This document shows, piece by piece, positions 1-10,819 of a stretch of DNA of 64,000 nt; within the stretch, counting starts at the first letter, position 1, and every line of letters starts with the position of its first letter. Below the pieces are notes generated by a model. It did not search any database, was not told where the DNA came from, and was given only the letters and a program-made list of their open reading frames with translations. The position numbers were made by a program, and so were the translations under genes. Source of the DNA: Gaertneriomyces semiglobifer (taxonomy: Eukaryota; Chytridiomycota; Chytridiomycetes; Spizellomycetales; Spizellomycetaceae); contig JAHLKF010000037.1 of the NCBI GenBank assembly GCA_025558075.1, positions 38,110 to 102,109 of the forward strand, read 5' to 3'.

Positions 1-2451
1 TTTGGTGGGTGTGCTGGAAACGGCGTCGGAGGGTGTACCAGGAGAGCAACCACTTGGTGTAATGTTGGACGAGGTGTTGAGAATTGTGAGATCTTGTGTG
101 ACGGATTTGAACGAGGGAGACTTGGAATCGCTGAGATTGAATTGGAAAAGGGTACAGGTGTGTGCAGCGTTGAATGATAGTCCAAATATTGTGGGGAATG
201 AGACGTTGGTCTGGTTGCTGGGCGATCTATGTGAGAGGTCCAAGTATGTGTTTATTCTCGTTTTCTCACCAGATGGTTACTCGTAGAAGAAATGGAGGGC
301 TAATATTTTGCCTCTAGATGGCTGGACTCTTTCCAGGAATCGATCCAAGCACTCTCAACCTTCTCCGACCTCTATTTCTACCAACACTCCCTCTTCGAGC
401 ACCTCCAAGCCTGCCTCGAAGTCTCGCCAGATTACGCGCGGCACACTGGGATGGTAGGCCACCTTTCTGAAGACTTTCCGCTCAACGCCACCTCCATGTA
501 CCCAGCTGAAGAAAAACCGCTGGTGGTCCATTCAGTGTGTTTTGCCACTGAGGTATTTAGCATCTTGGCACAGTTTGCGGCCGGTGTAACGCATGACATT
601 GCGTTGGAAAGCGTAACGATGGAAGCGCAAACTTTGTCGACAGAAGTAAAGCATTTTGTTTCGAATGCCAAGGAGAGAAAAAAGAAGAAAAAGGAAACTG
701 TGAGGAAACCTGGGTGGGAAAGTGTATTGAATGGAGAGAATACAGGGCATATTCGGGAATTGGAAAGGCGGAAGATGGTATTGAGAGGCCTGTTACATGC
801 GTTGACTCATCCGCTTGTGACGACCGTCTATGACACCGAATTTCATCCCTTCGAGTTCTATCTGGAGTCGCTTGCGGAGGTTGTGCGACACCATCTTATC
901 TCCTCTGTGTACAAAACTCCTGAAGCACCTTCAGCGTCAGGTTTTGGATTAGGCAGTAGTTCTCCGAATGACGATGGGCTATCGTTTGATGTCAAGCGTC
1001 CCAGTGTGTATTGGACTGAGATTGAGGCGTACATGAAAGCCATACGAGATATTGATTGTCTTGTGCCCATGAGTTGCACTGCGGCGGTCAAGGAGGTTCT
1101 CTTGGATCAGATTGCATCGTTACGCGCCAAAGAGTTTGCTGAGACGCAACCAGATGCAATGGTATTCCCCGTCACCTCCACCAAGAAGCCCGTGCGCTCA
1201 AAAGGAACTCCGTCAGTGAATATCGCACAACCGGTGTTGACAGTCTACATGGCATGGATAAGTGAACTGGTGGCTACGCGAGCCACAAATGGAACGGTTT
1301 GCTTTTCCCACCCACGTAGATCATTTGTATCGCGTAATGGGATGGCGTTCCAAGCGGAAACGTATACGGACATCAATGAGCTGATGGCACTATGCAAGAT
1401 TGTTGGTCCGCATGGTGTGGCGTTCATCGATGAAAAGCTGTGCCGAATGGTGGCGAGTTTGGTGACGGCGACGAGGGACATGATTTACATTCATCAAGAT
1501 ATTCTCGAGCGCTTCTCGCAGTCTTGGATGGACGACGGTAGAGTTGGCGATATATTCAAACGAGTGAGAGCTATCAAGGATTTGACTAAAACCAGTGTCA
1601 CGTTGGGATTCTTGTTGGAGTTTCGGAGGCTGTTGATGCAAGCTGTTCGATGCGTGTTTGGTGAGCGCTGCAACGGGGCATTCACGCTTGTCAAGACGGC
1701 GCATAACTATGGGACGGGTTTGGGGAAAGAAGTGGGGGGTGCAGTCATCGACGGTTTGGCGAATCGGATGGGGTTGGTGCACAACATAGATGGCAGCTTG
1801 GAGGAGGCTCTCAGAGGGATGCATGGTACGTACTTTGGCATCTCTTTCCCATGCGATTTGGACTTCTCACCCTGTTCCTTCTCTCTCGATAATTTCTTAA
1901 CATTCTCTTCCTTGCTAAACAAACACCAGTCCCTTCCGATGCCGCAGCATGGCCGCTCCTCCCTTATCTGTACACACTCGCCCTCTACCATCTCTCCTGC
2001 GACGAAACTGCGACTTACAATCCCTACATTGACGGTCTGGAAAACAACGGCCATTGTCTGAGCGCAACGTTCAGTGCGCTTCTCCCACGTACGCCCAATG
2101 GAAATGGAGTGGACGTCTTTTTGACAACTGCGTCGAATCTGATCATGAAGCTGATTGGGGGCAAGGAAAAGGGGAACGTTGAGTCCATGGCGGTGGTTCT
2201 GAAACGGGTGAGTTGCGAAAACAGACTTCGTCATCTTCTGATTGATACTGATTGCGGTTCTGCGCTTGCAATAGTTCATTGTCGAAACCCCTCAATTGAA
2301 TCGGTCAACAGTGGAGTCGACATATCTGCCCCATGCAACCTTCCAGATCGTGGCAGCAGACATGCATCGCCGGAGACAAGATGTTCTTGCGGGCACAACG
2401 AAGAGAACAGGCTTGACGCCTGCACAGAGTGAAGAGGATGTTGCCTTCTAA
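1..2451 (+). CDS. NAP1/HEM (NCKAP1-like) WAVE complex subunit, 3' part
   Basis: This is the C-terminal part (734 residues) of a NCKAP1/HEM-family protein, the scaffold subunit of the WAVE regulatory complex that carries Rac signals to Arp2/3 actin branching. The visible exons are 1-243, 318-1825, 1930-2207 and 2275-2451; they join in one frame and all introns are GT-AG. Family resemblance is clearest in the stretch with SKWLDSFQE and LYFYQHSLFEHL, in the block with IDEKLCRMVASLV, FKRVRAIKDL and GFLLEFRRLLMQA, and in the C-terminal YLPHATFQIVAADMHRR, which parallels the end of animal NCKAP1. A lysine-rich patch near codons 70-75 of the 318-1825 exon is not expected from the family. The start lies beyond the left edge. 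The next gene converges on it from the other strand after about 500 bases. WAVE is absent from yeasts and moulds but present in chytrids with crawling cells. The family call is firm; the function is inferred. Confidence 0.85.
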
Positions 2452-2945
2452 ATGTACGAAGATCGATATGGTGTATTGGAAAAGGGCAATGTTGCGAAAG
2501 AGGTTTGACACTTGTGTTATTGTGCTTTGAATAGAGATGTTGTTATTACTTTTGCATCGTCTGTACGTGCGTTGAATGTTACGAAAGGTTGGATGGATGT
2601 CGGTGGCATGCACATCTTGCTCAACGTATATAGCTCGCGAAACGATACGGCGCCAAAAGAATATTCCTGACGCCGAAGCTCCGTTCTAGGTTCCAGCGCA
2701 AAACAACGCTTAAATCTCGCTGGCGTGAGCGATAAAAGCGACAAAAGCGGTAGGTACAAGCAACACGGGAGAAGCGACTGCACGATTGAGGTCATCCCTT
2801 CCTAAATGCCATGTCTGCCCTCCAAGATGACAGCGATGAAATGAACTTCTTGTTCTCTCCCATCTAGGATTCAAGAATGCAAAAATCCATGCAAAAGCAA
2901 AATAAACTCAATTAGATCCTTCAATGCCGAGCGACCCGCCAGGTA
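2452..2945. other. Convergent intergenic region, nothing recognised
   Basis: This holds the 3' flanks of the NAP1-like gene and the Bet1-like gene, which run towards each other. I see only short frames with no family resemblance and no RNA gene. It probably contains both 3' UTRs. Confidence 0.5.
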
Positions 2946-3411
2946 TCATCCTGCTTGTCTCCAAAGGATCCACACCAGAAAGAATAGCAGTACGGCTATC
3001 CCAACTATCGTGCATGTATTCCGGTGATATCTAACGCTCATCATATGTTTCAGCTTGGACATGCTATTCTTTGTCCGTGTCATGGCAGAGTCAAACGAGT
3101 TCTCCATATTATCTAGCAGGCGGTTTTGGGAGACCACGTCGTCGTGGATATTGATTGTTACCTTCCTCATGAGTCAGCTTCAGGAATAAAGATCGGGACT
3201 GCAATAAAGTTACTTACATTTTTTATAGCGGATATTTTGGAGTGGAGAGATGATAATGCATCGTCATTCTGTGACTCTAGCAGTCGTTCTGATGAAGGGC
3301 CTGCATCTCGATTTGGCCTGGAATGGGTAACGGAAGTCGGTTGGTGCTGCTTCTAATGCTTCTATTTTTCGACTTGCAAAACGTCAAGGCAGTTGCATAC
3401 CTGTGGGACAT
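2946..3411 (-). CDS. Bet1-like SNARE of ER-Golgi transport
   Basis: This is a small tail-anchored SNARE of the Bet1 type, used in fusion of ER-derived vesicles with the Golgi. Exons 3411-3401, 3317-3218 and 3161-2946 join in frame to give 108 residues. The protein starts MSHRPNRDAG. A SNARE-like heptad region follows from about residue 13 (SERLLESQN, HSKISAIKNVTINIHDDV, QNRLLDNMENSFDS) up to about residue 75. A single hydrophobic C-terminal segment (GIAVLLFFLVWIL) ends in WRQAG. Order and length match Bet1, about 110-140 residues. The first exon is only 11 bases, so the start rests on the fit of phase and splice sites. It is divergent from the WW-domain gene, with 209 bases between start codons. 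A Sft1-type Qc SNARE is the alternative. Confidence 0.8.
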
Positions 3412-3620
3412 TCTAGATGAGTACGATGTCCCTTTGGTGTGGTTTTCGTTGTTTGTGATTCGTTGCTTGGCTTTTGTGGAGCTTTGTGACAAGAATGGGC
3501 TTGGCGCACGCGTATGCGTCGTGAACAACCTCTCAACACTCCCCCCCCCCCCCCCCCAGGATTAATAGGGACAGACACTGCTGGTGAACGGCAGCCGGTA
3601 GAGCTCTTTAGGTGTGCAGT
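3412..3620. promoter_or_regulatory. Divergent promoter region with a 17-base C tract
   Basis: This 209-base gap lies between the start codons of the Bet1-like gene (-) and the WW-domain gene (+), so it must carry both promoters and 5' leaders. It contains an uninterrupted run of 17 C at 3541-3557. No TATA box stands out. Assignment as a shared promoter is inferred from the arrangement only. Confidence 0.45.
3541..3557 (+). repeat. Poly-C homopolymer tract (C17)
   Basis: Seventeen consecutive C residues followed by AGG, 64 bases upstream of the WW-domain gene start. G/C homopolymers of this length are rare in unique fungal DNA and are prone to length error in assembly and to slippage in the cell. 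Confidence 0.9.
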
Positions 3621-4245
3621 ATGAACAACGATCCACGACCTCTCCCGCCCGGCTGGGTGATGCAATGGGACCCCAACTACCAACGTTACTATTTCGTCGG
3701 TAAGACATCGTCGCCGCTGAACTGGGTCCTTGCTGCGGCGGAGATTGTAATAACTTGCATTCCCATTTTATGATTTATAAGATCCGGTGTCGAAACAGTC
3801 AACATGGACCGACCCTCGTGGGCCTCTCCCGGCAGTTATGCCCGGCTACGGCGCACCTCCTGCGTATGCACCCACACCCACACCCCAGCAGTACATGTCG
3901 ACTTCGGGATACGCCACTTCTAGCTACGGTGGCATGCCACAACACATGGCCCAACCGGTCGTGGTGGAGCGGCCGCTCATGGGCGGCGGTGGAATGGGGA
4001 TGATGGGCATGGGGGCGGCGGGCTTGGGGGCTGCCGGGTTGATGTCCATGATGCATCATAAACCACATAAAAAGTACAATAAGTACAATAAGTTCTACCA
4101 TGGAGGTGGTATGATGGGCCCTGCGATGGGCATGGGAATGGGAATGGGAGGAATGGGGTTGATGCGCTATGGACGCAAATGGAAAGGGATGAAAGGGATG
4201 AAATTCAAAGGAATGAAGTTCAAGGGCTTCAAAGGTTGGAAGTAA
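3621..4245 (+). CDS. Small WW-domain protein with Gly/Met- and Lys-rich tail
   Basis: Two exons (3621-3699, 3782-4245) encode 180 residues. The N-terminus is a complete WW domain of about 35 residues: LPPGW, then QRYYFV, then STWTDPRGP, with both signature tryptophans, so it should bind proline-rich ligands. The intron interrupts the WW domain, supporting the splice model. A Pro/Tyr/Ala-rich stretch follows, then glycine-methionine repeats (GMGMMGMG, GMGMGMGG), a histidine/lysine patch (HHKPHKKYNKYNKFYHGGG) and a tail of near repeats (KGMKGMKFKGMKFKGF). In fungi such WW plus Gly-rich proteins are common, often annotated only as WW domain-containing. The low-complexity tail suggests an RNA-binding or condensate-type role, but that is inference. 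Partner unknown. Confidence 0.75.
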
Positions 4246-4472
4246 TGGCCGAGAGTCCAGAGCCATAATATGATGCTCATCTTCAACCTAAGACTTTTTT
4301 TGGTAATAGCAACGGTAGTACCATTTCCTAATAAGATCCGGATATGATATATTCTTGAATGTCTTTAGACAATACATGACAGAAGCCAAAACCTAACTAC
4401 TCGACAAATCCAATCCAAGCCACATTCTCTTTCCAAAAAAGTTCACGAGCTAATACGCACGGGTACTACTCT

Positions 4473-5546
4473 TTAGTAGTAGCTGTAGCCATGAGCAACA
4501 CCGGGTTCACCGAACGGGTCGTCATAGGCACCGTGGTCGGCGTCGTCACCTTGTCGGCGACGGTGAGAGGGGTGTTGGTAGAGGGGAAGAAGGTTCTTCT
4601 TGGGGTTGGCTTCCCTCATGATGTAGGACGTAATGCGGTAGAGGGCAAGTACGGACGACACGATCCACATGTACTAACAAGGCACGATGCGTATCAGCAA
4701 ATAGATTGATGGAGTAAACCCACAATGTCAAACTTACGGCCATAATCTTGACGCAAGCCTCGGAACTGATGAACCAGCCGAGAACTCCAAAGAGGGATCC
4801 GGTGGCAAGAGTGAACAACAACCCAGACCAGATCATGTCACGGAATAGGCTAAGTACATGACAGTCAGAGTCAGGTTTACAGGCAACGTAGAATAAGTGG
4901 AACGTACGCTGAAGCAGTCAAGACATAGGTCAAGACGGACAAGGGAACCATCCAAATACCCCATGCGGAGTTGTAATCGTATCGGCCAGTGAAAGCAACG
5001 AAGCCAAATGCGGCGGAGGCAAGGTAGAGACTGTAGGCGATGTAGAAGGCTCCCCACATGGTATGCATTAGGGTAGCAAACGTGTCGCGGGATCTGTAAT
5101 AAGTAGGAGACAAAGTACCGGTGAGTGACCGTGGTCATAACCGAAGACGGGAGACCAATCACTTACTTGTATGCCCACATGCCAGCAGCAAACTGAGCCA
5201 ATCCACCGAACGTCAACAAGAATGGCCAAAGGGCCCTAGGTGTCTCATCATTGCCATACCATTCTGCCAACCAAGTTGCAGTAATGAATGTCGCACTGGC
5301 ATAACCTGCCAAACCCAACACTGTCGGAGCAGCAATGGGGTTCAAGAAAATGACAGTTTTTGGGCGAGAGAGGTGACCATCGCCTTTCCGGTGCATGATG
5401 CGTTCTTCGCTTCCGAGAGTGTCGGTGCTTGTGAATTGGCCATTGTGAGCTGGCGCACTCAACATAACAGGGGTAGCAGCGGATCTTTGAACATACGCAG
5501 TACGATTCATATTCACCGTGGTGGAAGGAGGGACTTGAGTAGCCAT
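4473..5546 (-). CDS. GPR1/FUN34/YaaH-family acetate-type transporter
   Basis: Four exons (5546-5167, 5093-4908, 4849-4738, 4673-4473) encode 292 residues. The protein belongs to the AceTr family of six-helix plasma-membrane channels for acetate, succinate or ammonium. The signature appears as FLNPIAAPTVLGLAGYASA, a diverged form of the NPxPLGL motif at the start of helix 1. Further segments are WPFLLTFGGLAQFAAGMWA, MWGAFYIAYSLYLASAAFGF, WMVPLSVLTYVLTASA, SGLLFTLATGSLFGVLGWF and a last helix around MWIVSSVLALYRI. The N-terminal 60 residues and the His/Arg/Asp-rich C-terminus are cytosolic by analogy. The start is the first ATG of an exon without an upstream in-frame option. Substrate cannot be deduced; the signature contains an Ala-Ala insertion relative to yeast Ato1. 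Confidence 0.82.
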
Positions 5547-5985
5547 TTTCGTTCCAGTTGAATGTAAGAGAGAATGTGTGTGAAGATATTCGAAGTATGG
5601 GGCGGGACGCTTTGGCGGCTACTTGAAAGTTTCTTCTCTAGCTTACTTCGGTACTATACGTTGCTCTTAAGGACCAGCTCTGCCCAGCTGCTTCGGATTG
5701 GCCACTTTTATATCCTTCCAACTGGGACCGAGTTCCGGGGCGGGCCTCAGCACGGTGCACGACACACGATGCATTCGGCATGATGTCAGAGGAACAAGGA
5801 GAAAGTACTCATCATAAACACATATCCAGTGCATGCTGTCGTTCACTTCACGCCCATTCCCTTCTGACCTGAATCAGGCCTTTTCCCCGTTCTCAAGAGA
5901 AACAGGTGTCATTCAATAGGCGACCCTTGGAGTTTTGAGGATCGTCTTGGCCCGACGCGCTGTCGGAGTTGCTTACACCATCATC

Positions 5986-6024
5986 ACGCGGTGGGGGCAA
6001 AGCCCTTGGACGTCATTGGCCGCC
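5986..6024 (+). repeat. Copy 1 of a dispersed motif
   Basis: The block contains ACGCGGTGGGGGCAAAGCCC followed by a TGGACGTCAT core. It matches 6387-6425 at most positions apart from one indel. No encoded product is evident. Confidence 0.6.
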
Positions 6025-6386
6025 ACAGACGGTGACGAGGGAACAGTTATGCGTAAACCTTAAACTCCGCAATGACTCCGCAGCGATGCCAGCTCATGCC
6101 ACCTATTGTTGACGGTTTCTAGAACAGATTGTGGGAATCGGCAGCATGTCAGTTGACAGCAGCTGTTCCCAGCGGACGTCATCGCATTGGAAGAGATTCA
6201 ACCGGTCGAACAGAAGCTTCGAGAGGTGCAAAACAAGCACGTGTAATGCCCTACGGTAGTCGAATCGGCGGTACTTTTGCCGGCTGTGAAGCACTTCGGC
6301 GTTGGATCTCGAGGCGTACCATTTTCACACAGGTGCTTGTTGAACAAAGACGGTAACGCGACGATGTGTGATCAATAACATATAAT

Positions 6387-6425
6387 ACGCGGTAGGGGTA
6401 AAGCCCTGGATGTCATAGCGCCGTT
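6387..6425 (+). repeat. Copy 2 of a dispersed motif
   Basis: The block contains ACGCGGTAGGGGTAAAGCCC followed by TGGATGTCAT, the partner of 5986-6024, in the same orientation 400 bases later and 76 bases upstream of the TMX-like start codon. It could be a promoter element or a remnant of a short duplicated sequence. Confidence 0.6.
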
Positions 6426-6500
6426 TGGCTACTTGTCATTTTGTGTGATTCTCACGTTCGATATTCGAACCCACTACTACTCTTGGGACACTCATCCGCG

Positions 6501-7847
6501 ATGAACGGAATCCAGCTCCTCATATGGAGAATTGCTTTCTTATGGACAATCATCGGTACCGCGTGGGCCGCTGGTGTCGGTCGGGTTGTTGAACTCACTG
6601 ATGCAAATCTCGACGAATTAACTTCTCAAGGACCGTGGGTGGTCGAATTGTCTGTATCAGCAGGCCAGAAACAGAATCACAGTTCGTCTGCTGGTTGAAA
6701 TTGCTCTACGTGCTTATGCTGACGTTTCTCATATCCTCTTTTCGCGATTTGTTGTTGTCCGGTTCATTGATTTCAGTTATGCACCATGGTGTGGCGCCTG
6801 CTCACGATTCACACCGGAATACGAAGTACTGGCAGAATACGTGTCCAACTCTCAAGCCCTCAACTTCAACCAAAATGTGGATGACGACCATAAGCAGTTT
6901 GGCTTGAGACTGGGAAAAGTTGATATTGATAGAAATCCGGTGGTAACGTCCCGGTTCTTGGTGTCAAGGTAAGTCACCAATACAGGGTTGCGTTTACAGC
7001 CTTTCTAGTGCGAAAATCACTTCAATTTGAGCTGATTTTGGGTCATCGGTCTTTTCTCTTTTGCTGTAGTCTCCCTACGCTGTTCTACATCGAGGATCAG
7101 TCTGGTATGTCCAGAGTACGTTTCTCACTCACTTACTCAGAAACTCAAATGTCGCCCTTCTTTATTTGTCGTTTCCTACTCGACACAGTCCGCCTCATAG
7201 ACTCCAAGCGACACGCGCCTACTCTCCTCTCCTACCTCGAATCCGAATCGTGGCGGTCCCAAGCACCTGTTAACGCGATGCTCTCACCGTACTCCTTCCA
7301 GTAAGTGGACTTTTCACATTTTGTTCTCTCATCTGAGACCCATTTTCTGTATGTGACTTGCTGATTTGTATTCATTTACAGTATGCGATTGTTGGGTTTC
7401 GGTACGAGGCACAATAATCTCCTTTCAGACCTGCGCGATGGAAGGCACTCATTGTGTTTTGTTCTCTTTTCTTTTTTTCTTTTAGTGGGATCCTTTGGCC
7501 ATAAGATGACGACTTTTGCAAATTACCTTGCAACAGAAGTTTCGTACGTATCATCGTCATCACAAACCATATTTCTTTCTCTTCGCCAATCTAAACATTC
7601 TCGTTCGTGTCCGGTTGCAGTGTGTGGGGCTTATTCGCGAGTGGTGCCACCCTCATTACTGTACGTCGCATTTTTTAGGTCATCAGATGTATGCTCGTAT
7701 TCTCATTATGACCTTGGCGTTGGCCATCCTTTCTCACTTTAGGTATTGTCCATCATCGCAAAGATCACCACTCCTGCTGAGGCCCCCAAGGGCAAAGCCA
7801 CACGACCGCAATCACAACCACTCAAAGAAACCAAAAAGAGAAAGTAG
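6501..7847 (+). CDS. TMX-like membrane-anchored thioredoxin (PDI family)
   Basis: Eight exons (6501-6649, 6777-6968, 7070-7104, 7189-7300, 7382-7401, 7486-7543, 7621-7660, 7743-7847) give 236 residues. An N-terminal signal peptide ends near TAWAAG. A thioredoxin fold follows: VELTDANLDEL, WVVEFYAPWCGAC with the redox CxxC, KVDIDRNPVV, and the cis-proline strand LPTLFYI. The block SWRSQAPVNAML matches the region after the thioredoxin domain of TMX1. One TM helix near residues 180-205 (WGLFASGATLITVLSIIAKI) precedes a basic tail ending KKRK, which fits the KKxx ER-retrieval pattern. The active site is CGAC; TMX1 has CPAC and classical PDI CGHC. The first donor is GTCTGT, less common than the others. 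The role is ER disulfide exchange, inferred from family. It converges with the dehydratase gene after 106 bases. Confidence 0.8.
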
Positions 7848-7953
7848 GTCATATCCGTAGAGTACGTTGGACCGTAGATAGTTTCATTAGATACGGAGGT
7901 GATGCAGCATATATGATACAGATGTGAAAATCAGCTGCGGCTCTATAGTGAGC

Positions 7954-10301
7954 TTACTCATCAGTCGTACAGCCCTTGGAAGCACTCGACACCTAGAAAG
8001 CGCCGGCATATAAGCGAACACGCCTCCAGAAAAGTATGCCTCATCACATTTGACTCACATTCTTAATGAACTTGTACAACGCCCCACTTGTCGCCTGATA
8101 TGGTGGGGCTGTCCATTCCTTCCTCCGAGACGCAAGTTCCTCGTCTTTCAAATCCACGCTGATTTCCTTGGTATTCGCGTCGATAGTGATGACGTCTCCA
8201 TCTCTGATGAGCGCAATCGGCCCACCCACTTGGGCTTCCGGTGTGATGTGACCAATGATGAATCCCTAAAAGAGCAATGCATGAGATGAGGCTCAACAAG
8301 ATGTTAAGGAAACGAGGCATGACTCCTTACATGGCTCCCTCCCGAAAACCGGCCGTCAGTGAGCAAGGCGACATCCTTGCCAAGTCCGGCTCCCATAACT
8401 GCACTCGTCGGTGTCACTAAAATTACACCAAACAATCCAACGAATGAGCAACATTGACAGTGAACTGACGACCTTAAGAAAACGACACTCACGCATTTCA
8501 GGCATACCCGGTCCACCTTTCGGCCCCTCATACCGAATCACAATCACATCCCCTTTTTTTATTTCACCCCGTTCCAACGCATGTAGCATAGCCTCTTCCT
8601 GATCATACACTTTCGCAGGTCCCTTGAACCTCAAGCCTTCTTTTCCGGTAATCTTTGCCACGGATCCTTCCGGAGCAAGGTTACCCTTCAAAATCTGGAT
8701 GTGGCCTGACGATTTGATGGGATTGGAGAGTGGGCGGATGATGTCCTGCCCGGGTTTCAAGTCGGGCAAGTCTTTAAGGTTCTCTGCCATGGTTTTGCCG
8801 GTGACAGTCATGGTGTCTCCGTGGATAAGACCTTCCTTCAACAGATATTTCAAGACGGCTGGGATACCGCCGACGTCGTGTAAGTCCGCAAATACATACT
8901 TTCCACTGAAGACATTTCAAAAAGATGAGGTTGGTAACCGCCCCTGAGGCTGCTTATGCTACTATAACCAGCAATATACCTGGGCTTTAAATCGGCAATG
9001 AAAGGCACGCGGTCACTGATGGTTTGGAAATCATCAATAGTAAGGTTCACTCCAAGAGTTCGGGCGACAGCAACAAGGTGGAGAACCGCGTTAGTCGACC
9101 CTATATAGGTGAATCAAGAGGTGAGCAGGCGTCTGTGCAGTTTGCAGGTCACCACACGCACGCACCACCCAAAGCCATAGTCAAAACAATTGCGTTCTCA
9201 AACGCCTTGCGAGTCATGATATCCCGAGGAGTGATGTTTTTCTCAAGAAGATATTTGATGGCTTTTCCTGCTCTTCTGCACTCTTCCAACTTTTCCGGAC
9301 TTTCCGCAGGCGAAGAGGAACTGTACGGTAAACTCATACCCATTGCTTCTATGGCGCTAGACATAGTGTTGGCAGTGTACATGCCTCCGCACGCGCCTGC
9401 TCCTGGGCAAGCATGTCTCACGACGTCGACACGCTCGTCTTCTGTCACGCGCCCAGCAATGTATTCCCCATACACTTGAAAGGCGGATACGATGTCCAGA
9501 GGGGCACCAGTGCATGATGTTCCGGCTTTGATGGTGCCTCCGTAGACCACAAGCGATGGTCGATTCAACCGTGCCATGGCAATCAGTACACCGGGCATAT
9601 TTTTATCACATCCTGTAAAAAAAGGGCTTAGTCACATCCATGCCGCACGTCCTCATTTAGCTCGTAAAGAGACTCACCAGGGATAGAAATATTACCGTCG
9701 TACCATTGCGCAGACATAAGCGTCTCGATAGAGTCGGCAATGACTTCTCGGGACTGTAGAGAGTAACTCATTCCCTCTGTTCCCATACTGATGCCATCGC
9801 TAACGCCGATCGTGTTAAATCGGTATCCTACTAATCCGGCCTCTTTCACGCCTTCTTTAACTTTTCCTGCCAAATCCAACAGATGCATATTACATGGGTT
9901 CCCTTCATACCAGCTGAACAAGACTTCAGTTAGTAACGATAGTTGAATCAATCCAGTCAGTCAATTAGCTAATCCTGTGTCGGCCAGACCGTACTCTTTC
10001 GTTGAATCTTCCTCTGCACGGACGACCGCCCGAACTGATACTTACACAGAAGAGATGCCGACCTGAGGCAGCGATAATTCTTCGGGTTTCAGACCCGTGG
10101 CATGGAGCATTGCTTGGGATGCACCTTGAGATTTCGGTTGCGTTATTCTAGCAGAGTATCTATTCGGAGCGGTATCATTTGCGGGCTGAGTATAAGCGGT
10201 GCGCACACTATATCATTACCATTAGCTAATGGTTCGAATGTGGAAATGAGCAATATTGGGCAGGAAGTGGGACTTACCATCTGAGAGTAGACTGACGCCA
10301 T
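7954..10301 (-). CDS. ILV3: Dihydroxy-acid dehydratase (branched-chain amino acid synthesis)
   Basis: This is the Fe-S enzyme that dehydrates dihydroxy-isovalerate and dihydroxy-methylvalerate to the keto acid precursors of valine, leucine and isoleucine. All three cluster cysteines are present: [20 protein letters not shown] and [63 protein letters not shown] and the C-terminal [11 protein letters not shown] agree with Ilv3. Exons begin 10301-10278, 10185-10046, 9913-9678, 9612-9166 and 9100 onward; the final exon is 7992-7954. Phases agree across the junctions I checked. The protein starts [12 protein letters not shown]. The 35 residues before the conserved [14 protein letters not shown] show no obvious mitochondrial targeting helix, which is odd for an enzyme usually found in mitochondria. 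A missed upstream exon is possible, though an in-frame stop directly precedes the ATG. Confidence 0.93.
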
Positions 10302-10819
10302 CTAGATGCCGCAAGGGTTCGCATGCATCCGAGAGAGTTTGAGATATGCATGGTTATGTTCGATTTTATGGCGCGCTCGATGCGAGGTTCGAGTGTCAAG
10401 CGGCGAAACGGCTACCCGTGCGTCAGCTCACGCTTCTACAGATCTCCTCAAGTCTACCAGTATCACCTCCTATGAGAATCTTCAGCAGCTGCTTCGTCTG
10501 CGGTTGGTGCGCTCGTGTTTCGTCCCTGCTTTACAGCTCTTATATACCCCCTGCACGAGCCTGCGGTTTTCCTTCTCTCTAACAGCACTTTCGAGTACTC
10601 GTACTCGCTCTCGGTCTCCGTGAACGCAGTGAATCAGAAGAATCATCTCATCGCAACGAAAGAGCGGAAGAAGATCAGCGACGAGCCATGATCTTGGTAT
10701 CGATAACACGATGATCTGTGGGGTAACTCCTTTACGTAATCACAGCCGCGCGCGTCAACGACCAAGATCACCCAGAAGCTGCTTCTGAGCGAGAGTTCAT
10801 TAGATCCGTTACGTACATC
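10302..10819. other. Intergenic region, nothing recognised
   Basis: This is the upstream flank of the dehydratase gene and the 3' flank of the ATRIP-like gene. A 105-codon frame on the + strand starting at 10306 has no family resemblance and I treat it as chance. Confidence 0.5.

Larger units (their letters stand above)
5547..6500. other. Divergent intergenic region with a duplicated ~38-base motif
   Basis: About 950 bases separate the starts of the transporter (-) and the TMX-like gene (+). No coding frame here looks real. It contains two diverged copies of one motif, annotated separately, and is otherwise plain. Confidence 0.5.

Noticed and set aside
3799..4266. His-rich 155-codon minus-strand frame
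   Set aside because: It is the antisense shadow of the Gly/Met-rich WW-protein exon; the repeats on the + strand explain its length and composition.
10306..10623. 105-codon + strand frame upstream of the dehydratase gene
   Set aside because: No family resemblance, odd composition and no splice or promoter support.
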